NCBI GenBank assembly: GCA_003221435.1
Contig: QHRS01000002.1
Span: forward strand, 5,732-20,595
Length of the DNA: 14,864 nt
Origin: Candidatus Rokuibacteriota bacterium
GTDB taxonomy: Bacteria; Methylomirabilota; Methylomirabilia; Rokubacteriales; CSP1-6
Direction: 5' to 3'
The notes beneath the pieces were generated by a model. The model was not told the DNA's origin and made no database searches. It saw nothing but the letters and a program-made list of their open reading frames with translations. Of the stretch, positions 6,907-14,492 are shown piece by piece. A program made the position numbers and the translations under genes. Position 1 is the first letter of the stretch. Each line of letters begins with the position of its first letter.

Positions 6907-8502
6907 TCACCGGCGGCGGCGCTCGGCCGCACGCTCGGCCTCGAGCCGCTCGAGCGCGACCTCTCCGTGATCGGCGAACTTCATCGCCTCGGCGATCGCG
7001 CGATGGCCCGCGCGCTCGGCGATGAGCCGGTGCATCTGCTGGCAGATGCGCCGGTACGCCGGGTGCCCCTGCGCCGCGGTGCGCAGCTCGATCACGTGCA
7101 TGGCCTCTCGCGCGTTCATGTGCATGTAGAACCGGACGCGGTACGCCATCGCGACGGCGTACGGCGCAAGGTCGCCGCGCCCCGCGGCCGCGAGCGCTTC
7201 GTGCAGCCCGGCGGAGTCCCGCATCGCGCGGGTCCAGTCCGCGAGCGCGCCGGCCTCCTCGATGGCGGCGGGCGTCATGTAGCCATGCTGCGGCGACAGG
7301 GGCTGCCACTCGAGCGTCAGGAGCCGGTGGCGCTGCAGGTCCCGGAAGGCGCCATAGTCACCGAGAATGTCGAAGCGGTAGGCGGTCCGCTCGAAGGCGC
7401 GGCCCGGTTTGTGGCGACGATTGGTGCGCCTGCCGATGTACGCGGCGAGCACGGCGCGCCGCTGCTCATCCGTCATGCGCCGCACGGCCTCGAGGACCTG
7501 GTCGTCGGGGAGCGACGAGGCCGCATACAGCGCCGCCGCAACGACCTTGATCTCGCCGTCGGGATCGAAATCTGTCAGCGTCACCTCGTCGCGCGGCTCC
7601 GGGCTCGTCGCGCTCACGAGCCGCGCCGCGATCGTCTGGGTCGCCGCGTGGGCGCCGGCCAGGTAGGACGACCACGTCTCACCGCGGCCGGGCGCATCCA
7701 CGCGCCTGAGGAACGCCGGAATCACCTTGCGCAGCTCGCGGAGCATCTCATCCGCGTACCACCGCACCTCGGCCAGTGGATGGGCGCGCATGCGTAACAG
7801 GAGCTGCTCGTAAGCCTGGCCCGTGCCGTAGAGGCCCACGTTGGACGTCGTCGCGGCGGGCAGGAGGCCCCGCAGCGTGTCGAGCGCTTTCGCCCGGATG
7901 GCCATCCGGTAGACCGCGTCGGACTCGCCGGGCGACTTGGGGTGCAACGCCGAGTAATGCTCCCGCATCCTCGGCAGCCACGCCCTGTAGGTGTCGAACG
8001 CGGCGTCGAGCGTCCGCACGTACCGCGCGCGCAGATCTCCCGTCAGCTCGGCGGGGACGTGGTAGCGATAGCGGCCGCCGGGCTGATCGTCGTAGGGCAC
8101 GTACCGCGTGGACTGCTCGAGGTACGCCATGAGGCGCCCCCACTCCAGGACCTTTGTCGTGATGTTCGACACCCCTTCGCAGGCCAGGTGCACGCCGCCG
8201 AGCTGGGCGACGGAGTCGTCGCCGTACTCTACGAAGACGCGCTCGTAGAGATCTTCGGCGCGCGCCACGCCTTTCGCGGTGACGGTCGGCGGCCCGGCCG
8301 CCTCACTCGCGCCGACCGGCAACGGCTCGGAGAACTCATCGAGAAACAGCCGGCGGAGCGACTTCGGCGAGCGCGAGTACCGGGCGAAGAGCGCGCCCTT
8401 GACGACCTCGGGCATGTTGAGGAGGACGAACACCGCACTGTCGAGATTTGAGAAGTAGGGGGAGAGGGCTGCGCGCTCGGCGACCGTGAAGGCCTCGCTC
8501 AT
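6907..8502 (-). CDS. Tandem ThyX-like protein (diverged FAD-dependent thymidylate synthase homologue)
   Basis: A 531-aa protein, about twice the length of ThyX, built from two ThyX-like halves. Half one (about 80-260) has LEQSTRYVPYD at 128-138 and LLPAATTSNVGLYGTGQAYE followed by LLLRMRAHPLAEVRWYADEM. Half two (about 345-500) has FRDLQRHRLLTLEW at 386-399 and NAREAMHVIELRTAAQGHP followed by YRRICQQMHRLI. Canonical ThyX needs R-H-R-x7-S-x-R: half one keeps only the S-x-R end, half two only the R-H-R start. The N-terminus (SPYFSNLDSAVF) looks conserved-type, which supports the ATG at 8502 even though no clear Shine-Dalgarno precedes it. Cytoplasmic, no signal. Whether it methylates dUMP is doubtful; the function should be treated as unknown. 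It lies downstream of the HtrA gene on the same strand but behind a strong hairpin. Confidence 0.85.
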   Translation of the reverse strand: MSEAFTVAERAALSPYFSNLDSAVFVLLNMPEVVKGALFARYSRSPKSLRRLFLDEFSEPLPVGASEAAGPPTVTAKGVARAEDLYERVFVEYGDDSVAQLGGVHLACEGVSNITTKVLEWGRLMAYLEQSTRYVPYDDQPGGRYRYHVPAELTGDLRARYVRTLDAAFDTYRAWLPRMREHYSALHPKSPGESDAVYRMAIRAKALDTLRGLLPAATTSNVGLYGTGQAYEQLLLRMRAHPLAEVRWYADEMLRELRKVIPAFLRRVDAPGRGETWSSYLAGAHAATQTIAARLVSATSPEPRDEVTLTDFDPDGEIKVVAAALYAASSLPDDQVLEAVRRMTDEQRRAVLAAYIGRRTNRRHKPGRAFERTAYRFDILGDYGAFRDLQRHRLLTLEWQPLSPQHGYMTPAAIEEAGALADWTRAMRDSAGLHEALAAAGRGDLAPYAVAMAYRVRFYMHMNAREAMHVIELRTAAQGHPAYRRICQQMHRLIAERAGHRAIAEAMKFADHGEVALERLEAERAAERRRR

Positions 8503-8599
8503 CAGGGCTCAGAGGGGAGCTCGGCCCCCCGGTCCGGCGGACACGGGATCGCTCATCGCTCCGCGATTTTATCAGGCTCGCGGGCGGCTCGGGAGGATC

Positions 8600-8642
8600 C
8601 GCGGGGTTGTCCCGGCAGGAAACCTGCCGGGACAGCCCCGCG
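8600..8642 (-). terminator. Strong hairpin downstream of the HtrA gene
   Basis: Arms 8600-8619 and 8623-8642 pair over 20 bp with a single G-U wobble and an AAA/TTT loop. The arm core is GTCCCGGCAGG. It begins 6 nt after the HtrA stop codon. No T-run follows on either strand, so it may be a terminator of the U-less kind, or an RNA-stabilising or processing hairpin. Confidence 0.65.
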
Positions 8643-8648
8643 TGACGG

Positions 8649-10118
8649 TCAGCCCTTCAGAGTAAGGTAGATCGCCCCGCCCTCACGATGGACGAGGAGC
8701 AGCGTCGGCTTGCCGGCCGTCCGCTTGTCGACCGCCCGCCGCAGATCCTCGACGGTTCTGACCGGCTGCCGGTTGACCTCGGTGATCACGTCGCCGGGAC
8801 GGACGCCGGCCTCGTCGGCCGGGCTGCCGTCCTGCACCTCACGCACCAGGAGACCCCGCGTCTCCGTGGTACCCAGCTCGTGCGCGTTATCCGGCGTGAG
8901 CGGCTCCACCGCCAGCCCGAGCTTCCCGCGCTGGGCGCCGTCTGGCTCGGCCTCGGCGACCGCCTCCTTGTCGTCCAGGCGCGAGATCCTCGGCGACAAG
9001 GTCACCGGCTTGCCGTCACGCAGCACCTTCATGGTCACCGTCTTTCCGATGGGCGTCGCCGCGACGATGCGCGAGAGGTCAGAGGTCCGGCCGACCTTGT
9101 GGCCGTCAAACTCGACGACGACGTCGCCGGCCTTCACCCCCGCCTTCGCCGCGGGGGAGTCGCCCTTCACGCTCGACACGACCGCGCCGTCGAGCCCGGA
9201 GAGGCCGAACGTCTTCGCGAGGTCCGCCGTCAGCGGCTGAATCGTCACGCCGAGCCAGCCGCGAACGACGCGACCGTGCTCCGCCAGCTGCGCCACGACG
9301 AACTTCGCCATGTTGGTCGGGACGGCGAACCCGATGCCGATCGACCCGCCGGTCCGGCTGAAGATGGCGCTGTTGATGCCGATAGCCTCGCCCTTCGCGT
9401 TGACGAGCGGGCCGCCGCTGTTGCCCGGATTGATCGACGCGTCGGTCTGGATGAAGTCATCGTAGGGGCCGCCGCCGATCACGCGCCCGGTCGCGCTGAC
9501 GATACCGGTCGTCACCGTTTGCTCGAGCCCGAACGGATTGCCGATCGCCATGACGGGCTCGCCCACCTGCAGCGTGCCCGAATCACCAAGCGGGATCACC
9601 GGGAGCTGACCGCCGTCGCCGATCTTGATCAGGGCGAGGTCGGTCTTCGGGTCCTTGCCGACGACCTTGGCGGTGAACTCCCGGCCGTCCGAGAGCGTCA
9701 CCTGCACCTCCGACGCCTCGTCGACCACGTGATTGTTCGTCAGGATGTACCCCTCGGAATTGATGATGAACCCGGACCCCCGACCCGTCATCGGGTGGCG
9801 GTCCTGCGGGGGGCCGAAGCGCTTGAAGAACTCCCTGAACTCCTCGGGCATACCGCGCGGCATGCGGCCGGCGGGCTCGGCCGTGACCTTCGTCGTGATG
9901 TTCACGACCGCAGGCTTCACGGCCTTGGCGATCTCCACCCACGCCGGCGTCTGAGCGGTCATCGGCGGCGCCTGCGGGTCTCGCTCGGTCCACCATTTCC
10001 CCGGGGCATCCGTGAAGCCGATGCCCGGCAAAACGGCGAGCAGAACGGCGATCAGAAAGACAAGCGTGACAGACGCGATGGGGATCGCCCACCGCTTGGA
10101 CAGGTCGATGCGGTACAT
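8649..10118 (-). CDS. htrA: HtrA/Deg-family periplasmic serine protease with two PDZ domains
   Basis: A 489-aa Do/DegQ-type serine protease that degrades or refolds damaged envelope proteins. An N-terminal hydrophobic segment (about 11-31) acts as signal or membrane anchor. The trypsin-like domain has the triad His130 (TNNHVV), Asp160 (KTDLALIKI) and Ser234 (NPGNSGGPL). PDZ1 covers about 285-378 (RGWLGVTIQPL, then AGVKAGDVV) and PDZ2 about 397-488 (AGVRPGDVI). An Arg/Pro-rich LA-type loop lies at 83-110. All parts are intact and the length is typical. AAGGAGG sits at ideal spacing from the ATG at 10118. Upstream on the same strand are the 19-aa Lys-rich ORF and the M16 pair, making an envelope-protease cluster. 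A 20-bp hairpin follows the stop. Confidence 0.96.
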   Translation of the reverse strand: MYRIDLSKRWAIPIASVTLVFLIAVLLAVLPGIGFTDAPGKWWTERDPQAPPMTAQTPAWVEIAKAVKPAVVNITTKVTAEPAGRMPRGMPEEFREFFKRFGPPQDRHPMTGRGSGFIINSEGYILTNNHVVDEASEVQVTLSDGREFTAKVVGKDPKTDLALIKIGDGGQLPVIPLGDSGTLQVGEPVMAIGNPFGLEQTVTTGIVSATGRVIGGGPYDDFIQTDASINPGNSGGPLVNAKGEAIGINSAIFSRTGGSIGIGFAVPTNMAKFVVAQLAEHGRVVRGWLGVTIQPLTADLAKTFGLSGLDGAVVSSVKGDSPAAKAGVKAGDVVVEFDGHKVGRTSDLSRIVAATPIGKTVTMKVLRDGKPVTLSPRISRLDDKEAVAEAEPDGAQRGKLGLAVEPLTPDNAHELGTTETRGLLVREVQDGSPADEAGVRPGDVITEVNRQPVRTVEDLRRAVDKRTAGKPTLLLVHREGGAIYLTLKG

Positions 10119-10222
10119 TCAGGGCCTCCTTGTCGGCATTCGAAGTCTCCCCTACAAGACGAGCGACCATCCCCGCGTATTCGCTCGAGCCTGGCAAGGC
10201 AACCCCGCCGCCGGGGACGCCC

Positions 10223-10282
10223 CTACGCCTTGCTCTTCTTCGGCTTCTTCTTTTCCTTGCGGCCTCTGTCCTTGGACGCCAT
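10223..10282 (-). CDS. 19-aa lysine-rich micro-protein
   Basis: MASKDRGRKEKKKPKKSKA, ending in TAG. The start has a textbook ribosome site (GAGGAGGTGAGCCCA then ATG), which is the main evidence that it is translated. Nine of 19 residues are Lys and two are Arg, so it would bind nucleic acid or acidic surfaces if stable (inference). Similar tiny 'MASKD-G-x-E-x-KKPKK' ORFs occur, to my recollection, in other environmental bacteria, but I have not checked this. It lies 39 bp after the M16 stop and 104 bp before the HtrA ATG on the same strand. A CCCCG-GCGG-CGGGG hairpin (10203-10216) follows its stop. Confidence 0.6.
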   Translation of the reverse strand: MASKDRGRKEKKKPKKSKA

Positions 10283-10321
10283 TGGGCTCACCTCCTCTCT
10301 CGCGTGCGTTCCCGGCCCGGC

Positions 10322-11623
10322 TCAGCGCTTGTCGGGCGGATGCAGGATCACCGTCGTGAGCGGCCTCAGGTAGGTCCGGGCGACCCGCAACAGGTCGTCG
10401 GCCGTGACCGTCTCGACGGCCGCCCGGTACCTGGCCGGAAATTCGTACCCCACGCCTTCGATCTCGAAGAACGCCAGATACCATGCCTGCCGCGCATTGG
10501 TCCGCCGGTCCATCGCCAACGCGCCCAGCAGGTACGCCTTCGCGCGGCGCAACTCCTCTCCGCTGACTCGCTCCGTGCGGATCCGCTCGATTTCGCGCGC
10601 GAGCGCCTGCTCGGCCCGCGCCCCGTTCTCCGGCGCCGTCCCCATGTAGACCACGAACGAGCCCGGGTCGCGGGACGGATCGAAGAACGCGTTCACGGTG
10701 TACGCGAGCCCCTGCCGGTCCCGCAACTCGACGAACAGCCGCCCCGCGAGGCCGCCGCCGAGCACCGTGCTCAGGAGCTTCACGGCGGCGTAGTCCCGGT
10801 CCCCGACCCGGGGGGCGAGGCTTCCCATCAGGATCTGCGTCTGCTGCGCCGGCTGTGCGGTCACCGACCGCCCCCCCGCGCGGGTCGGCGCGGGCAGCGG
10901 AGGATCGATGGCCGGCGCGGTGGCGGGGGGGAGCGCGGCGAAGAGCCGCCTGGCTTCCGCCACCACCTCGGCCGCCGGCGCCTGGCCGCTGAAGGCGAGG
11001 ACCATTCGCTCGGGACGATAGAACCTCCGGTACCACGCAACGATCGCCTGGTGGTCGATCCGCGCCAGTGACTGGCGCGTGCCGAGCGTCGGCAGCGCGT
11101 ACGGATGCGCGCCGTAGAGCTTTGCGAAGAACGTGTCGAACGCGCGGGTCGTCGGGTTGTCCTCCCGCTTCTGGAGCCGCGCGACGAGGAAGTCACGCTC
11201 GCTCTCCGCCTGGTCCGGCAGGAGCGCCGGTTCGAGCGCCAGCTCGGCGGTCAGGCCGAGCAGCTCGCGCCAGAACCGCGCAAGGGCGGTGCCCCGGATC
11301 TCGGAGTAGTCCGTGTCGCCGTTGGCGCTGAGCTTGCCGCCGAGCCCCGCGATCGCCTCCGCGATCTCGCCGCCATTGCGCTTGGTCGTACCTTTGACGA
11401 TGACGGCCTGGACGAAGTTCGAGATGCCGGCGATCTGCGGGGTCTCCCAGCGCGAGCCCATCCTGACGAGCAGCGAGACCGCGACCACCGGCGCGGACGG
11501 ATTCTCGCGCACGAGCAGCGTCAGGCCGTTGTCGAGCCGCTCCTTGACGACCGGCAGCTCACCGGCGAGGGTGGTCGGGGGCAGCATCAGGCCCAGCAGC
11601 GCGAGCAGGATCAGCCGGGTCAT
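10322..11623 (-). CDS. M16-family peptidase homologue, metal site lost (exported)
   Basis: A 433-aa M16 (insulinase/pitrilysin-like) protein with a signal peptide (about 1-20, LPPTTLAGEL). At the position of the zinc motif HxxEH it has NFVQA (residues 69-73, GISNFVQAVIVKGT), so it cannot bind catalytic zinc. The C-terminal half keeps the typical GGGLAGRLFVELRDRQGLAY segment, with the Arg and Tyr that bind substrate in M16 enzymes. This is the pattern of the non-catalytic partner in two-chain M16 proteases, like mitochondrial processing peptidase. Its ATG overlaps the stop of the active homologue (ATGA at 11620-11623), so translation is coupled and a heterodimer is expected. Acts in the periplasm. 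Confidence 0.93.
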   Translation of the reverse strand: MTRLILLALLGLMLPPTTLAGELPVVKERLDNGLTLLVRENPSAPVVAVSLLVRMGSRWETPQIAGISNFVQAVIVKGTTKRNGGEIAEAIAGLGGKLSANGDTDYSEIRGTALARFWRELLGLTAELALEPALLPDQAESERDFLVARLQKREDNPTTRAFDTFFAKLYGAHPYALPTLGTRQSLARIDHQAIVAWYRRFYRPERMVLAFSGQAPAAEVVAEARRLFAALPPATAPAIDPPLPAPTRAGGRSVTAQPAQQTQILMGSLAPRVGDRDYAAVKLLSTVLGGGLAGRLFVELRDRQGLAYTVNAFFDPSRDPGSFVVYMGTAPENGARAEQALAREIERIRTERVSGEELRRAKAYLLGALAMDRRTNARQAWYLAFFEIEGVGYEFPARYRAAVETVTADDLLRVARTYLRPLTTVILHPPDKR

Positions 11624-12978
11624 CGAGCGGCGCGCTCGGGGACGAATCGCACGCGCGCGTAGTCCTTGTCCCCGAAGTACTTCCGCGCAGCGGCCTGGAT
11701 TTGGGCCCCGGTGATCTGGCGCAGCCGCGAGAGATAGTTCAGCTCGTTGTCGAGCGTCCAGTTCGTCTCGGCCTCGCCGTAATCGCGGGCGAGCCCCTCC
11801 ACGGTCTCGATATCGAAGGCATAGTTCGCCTCGGCCGTGATGATGGCGCGCTGGCGCTCCGCCTCGGTGACGCCCTCCTCCTGCACGCGCCGGATCTCGT
11901 CGAGGATCGCGGCTTCCGCCTTCTCGAGGTTCTGTGGTTCGAGCCGTGCGGTCACGGTGACGAGTCCGCCGAATTGCCGCGTGACGTAGCCGGCCTCGAT
12001 CGTCGACACGAGCCCCTTCCGGTCACGCACGGCCACGTTCAGCCGGGAGCTCGGGGAGTCGCCGAGGATGTAGGTCAGGAGGTCGGTGGCAGGGACGTCG
12101 TCGTTCGAGACCTGCGGCGTCTTCCACGCGAGCCCGAGATAGGCCTGCTTCTCGGGTCGCGGCACGTCGCTCGCGCGGCCGCCGGGATCCGGCTGCGGCG
12201 GCATCGCCGCCCGAGGCTTCCCCTCACCCCCAAGCCGCCCGAACGTCTGGGTCGCGGTCCGCCGGATCGACTCTGGATCGACGGCGCCCACGACCACCAG
12301 ACTCATGTTCTTCGGCACGTAGCGCTCGCGGTAATAGCGCGCGAGCCGCTCCCGGGTCAGCTCCTTGATGAGCTGGGGCGTGCCGAGGATCGACCGACCG
12401 TATGGCGTCGGCGTGTACGCCTCCTCGGACAGCCGCCGCCCGAGAAACCGCTCGGCGTCGTCCTCGGTGAGCCGCATCTCGTCGAGCACGACCAGGCGCT
12501 CGCGGTCGAGCTCGGTCTGGTCGAAGCTCGCGTTGACCGCGATGTCCGCGAGCAGGGCGATGCCAACGGCCGCCTGGTCGGCCGGCAGCACGACGTCGAA
12601 GTGCGTGAAGTCGTACGACGTGAACGCGTTGCTCTGCCCGCCGACGCTCTCGACCATGAGGTCGATCGACCCCGGCGGACGCGTCGGTGTGCCCTTGAAG
12701 AGCATGTGCTCGAGGTAGTGAGAGAGCCCCAACTCCTCCGGCGCCTCATCCCGCCCGCCGACCCGCACCCACATCTGCAGCGAGACCACGTCGCTCGCGC
12801 GGTGCTCCTGGACGATCAGCACGACGCCGTTCGGCAGCACGTGACGCTGGGGGCGCGGCAAGGCCCCGCCCTGGGGCTCGGCGCGCGAACCGCCCGGGAA
12901 AAGCGGGAAGCCCGAGAGGAGTAGTGCGGCAAGAGCCAGCGAGCGTATCGGAGCGCGCATCCTGATCGAGCGTACCAT
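11620..12978 (-). CDS. M16-family zinc peptidase, active subunit (exported)
   Basis: A 452-aa M16 zinc peptidase of the two-domain periplasmic type. A signal peptide spans about 1-33 (LALAALLLSGF, ending GGSRAE). The inverted zinc motif HYLEH is His87 to His91, and the third ligand Glu167 (VVLDEMRLTE) stands exactly 76 residues after His91, as the family requires. The C-terminal domain has ILGDSPSSRLNVAVRDRKGL. So it should be the catalytic chain, working with the metal-less homologue encoded immediately downstream with a 4-bp overlap. The ATG at 12978 follows a weak AGGCGGG; a TTG at 12981 or an ATG at 12960 are alternatives, and all keep the signal. First gene of the minus-strand envelope-protease cluster, divergent from the gene at 13068 across 89 bp. 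Confidence 0.95.
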   Translation of the reverse strand: MVRSIRMRAPIRSLALAALLLSGFPLFPGGSRAEPQGGALPRPQRHVLPNGVVLIVQEHRASDVVSLQMWVRVGGRDEAPEELGLSHYLEHMLFKGTPTRPPGSIDLMVESVGGQSNAFTSYDFTHFDVVLPADQAAVGIALLADIAVNASFDQTELDRERLVVLDEMRLTEDDAERFLGRRLSEEAYTPTPYGRSILGTPQLIKELTRERLARYYRERYVPKNMSLVVVGAVDPESIRRTATQTFGRLGGEGKPRAAMPPQPDPGGRASDVPRPEKQAYLGLAWKTPQVSNDDVPATDLLTYILGDSPSSRLNVAVRDRKGLVSTIEAGYVTRQFGGLVTVTARLEPQNLEKAEAAILDEIRRVQEEGVTEAERQRAIITAEANYAFDIETVEGLARDYGEAETNWTLDNELNYLSRLRQITGAQIQAAARKYFGDKDYARVRFVPERAAR

Positions 12979-13033
12979 CAAACCCGCCTCGGGAGCGAGG
13001 AAGCAAGACTTGCCGGGCTGGGCCGCGGCCCGC

Positions 13034-13060
13034 TCTATGATAGTCGTCCGTCTATGATAG
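13034..13060 (+). promoter_or_regulatory. Tandem TCTATGATAG direct repeat before a start codon
   Basis: TCTATGATAG occurs at 13034-13043 and again at 13051-13060, 17 bp apart, the second copy ending 7 nt before the ATG at 13068. Each contains TATGAT (5 of 6 matches to a -10). It could be a promoter with the first copy as -10, or an operator pair controlling the divergent genes. No good -35 is visible. Confidence 0.35.
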
Positions 13061-13067
13061 GGGCCCG

Positions 13068-14423
13068 ATGAATCTCGGCTGGCGAGCCTGGCTCCTTGCC
13101 GCGCTGCTGATCGGCGTCCTGCCGGTCCCGACCGGGGCCCAGGTGTTCCTGGGGTCCCGCCCCCATCCCGAATTCGGGATCGGGCCGCTCTTCGTCCGCG
13201 CGAGCGTCACGCCGGCGCTCGGGTCTGTGACCGTCGACGTGCTGTGGAGCCTCGAGATCCCACCGACGCGGAGCGCCCTCGAGCTGGAGCAGGACCTCTA
13301 CATGCTGTGGCCCGGCGAGGTGGACGGCCTCACGAATAGAGGCACGCCCGACCCGTCGCTCTCCCGCTACGTCGAGGCGCGCGGGTTCACGGCCCTGTCG
13401 GTGGGACGGCTGCCGCTCTACGCGCAGAGCCTCTACCAGATCGGGCACGACCGGCCGCCCGAGGAGATCAGCGGCGGGGCGCCGTTCGTCACGTTCGTGC
13501 AGACGGGAGGCGCGCTCGGCCTCACGGCCCCCGCGACGTACATCCGCGTTCCGTGGACACCGAAGATGGCGAACCGTTCGTGGCTGATCGACCTGCGCAT
13601 GAGCATCCCGGGCCTGATCAAGCCGAGACGGGCGACCTGGATCGAGAACGTGTTCTGGGGCACGCGGCACATCGTCTCGATCGGCTACAACGACGTGCGG
13701 CCGCGGGCGGTCTTCCCGATGTACTTCGAGCATCGCGATCGGGTGGTGCGGCTCGGCGATGCGCCCGCCGAGCTGGTGGTGAACTTCGCGGACGCCGAAC
13801 ACCTCAAGATCAACGAGGTGTTTCCGCAATCGAGCACGAAGCGCCTGAGCGAATCGCTCGAGCGCACCGAGGTCGTGTCGTCCTTCCTCGAGAAGTCCCG
13901 GGGCACCGCCCCACAGCAGCTGACCGTGGAGTTCGGCTACTTCTCGGGGCTCCAGGCGCTGGCGCCCATCCTGATCCCGCTGGTCTTCTTCGTGCTCGGC
14001 AACTTCGCCGGCCCCGTGCTCCAGCGCGTCGCCCTGAACGCCGCCCGTCGCGTCACGGCCCGCGTCCATGTCGGGCGGCCCCACCAGCATCCGCGCGGCC
14101 GGCAGAGCGGCGTGATCCTCTCGCGCGACGCGCTCGCGCGCATCGTCCCCGGAGAAACGACGTACGACGACGTGATCCAGATCTGCGGGCCGAACGCCGA
14201 GCACCACGAGCAACTCGTCATGCCCGGCCGCCGAACCCTCGTCTACCGCGGCCGCCGCATAATCCCCAACCGCACCCGCACCATCGGCTGGCTGGCCACC
14301 GTGAGCCACTGGGACCTTGAGGATCACACCACCCAGATTGAATTGGAAGACAACCGCGTGCGGGACATCCAGGCCCACGTCCGCCGCTCCCGCCTGCCCG
14401 CCCCCGAACTCCTCAAGCAGTAA
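13068..14423 (+). CDS. Secreted/membrane protein of unknown function with BamE/SmpA-like C-terminus
   Basis: A 451-aa protein I do not recognise as a whole. A signal peptide covers about 1-24 (LLAALLIGVLPVPTGAQ). Residues 25-290 form a predicted extracytoplasmic beta-rich domain (FVRASVTPALGSVTVDVLW, then LVVNFADAEHLKINEVFP). A single membrane segment follows at about 295-314 (LAPILIPLVFFVLGNFAG), then a very basic stretch (NAARRVTARVHVGR), so the C-terminus should face the cytoplasm. Residues about 350-438 (ALARIVPGETTYDDVIQICG, then TQIELEDNRVRDIQ) resemble the BamE/SmpA-OmlA fold: 'I-x-x-G-x-T-x-x-x-V-x-x-x-x-G-P' plus a final strand pair. No strong ribosome site precedes the ATG (AGGGGCCCG only). 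Divergent from the M16 genes. Envelope role is inference. Confidence 0.75.
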   Translation: MNLGWRAWLLAALLIGVLPVPTGAQVFLGSRPHPEFGIGPLFVRASVTPALGSVTVDVLWSLEIPPTRSALELEQDLYMLWPGEVDGLTNRGTPDPSLSRYVEARGFTALSVGRLPLYAQSLYQIGHDRPPEEISGGAPFVTFVQTGGALGLTAPATYIRVPWTPKMANRSWLIDLRMSIPGLIKPRRATWIENVFWGTRHIVSIGYNDVRPRAVFPMYFEHRDRVVRLGDAPAELVVNFADAEHLKINEVFPQSSTKRLSESLERTEVVSSFLEKSRGTAPQQLTVEFGYFSGLQALAPILIPLVFFVLGNFAGPVLQRVALNAARRVTARVHVGRPHQHPRGRQSGVILSRDALARIVPGETTYDDVIQICGPNAEHHEQLVMPGRRTLVYRGRRIIPNRTRTIGWLATVSHWDLEDHTTQIELEDNRVRDIQAHVRRSRLPAPELLKQ

Positions 14424-14492
14424 TCCCCCGGCCCAACCCGGAGGCCGCTCAAACGGGTCGAGAGGCGCGGGCCCGCCTGTCGGAGAAGCCTA

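Noticed and set aside
6679..7797. A 372-codon plus-strand open frame starting in the 6534-6906 gap
   Set aside because: Mostly antisense to the tandem ThyX-like gene; its non-overlapping head (6679-6906) has no ribosome site and runs through the hairpin repeat.
8509..8556. A 15-aa minus-strand ORF (MSDPVSAGPGGRAPL) just before the ThyX-like start
   Set aside because: Only a weak purine stretch precedes it and the composition follows local GC; a leader-peptide role cannot be supported from one sequence.
8688..10373. A 561-codon plus-strand open frame opposite the HtrA gene
   Set aside because: Antisense to an intact protease gene with triad and two PDZ domains; no ribosome site and no recognisable domain.
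13035..14378. A 447-codon minus-strand open frame opposite the BamE-like gene
   Set aside because: Repetitive His/Arg/Asp-rich shadow composition with no signal or domain, while the plus strand shows signal peptide, membrane segment and domain.
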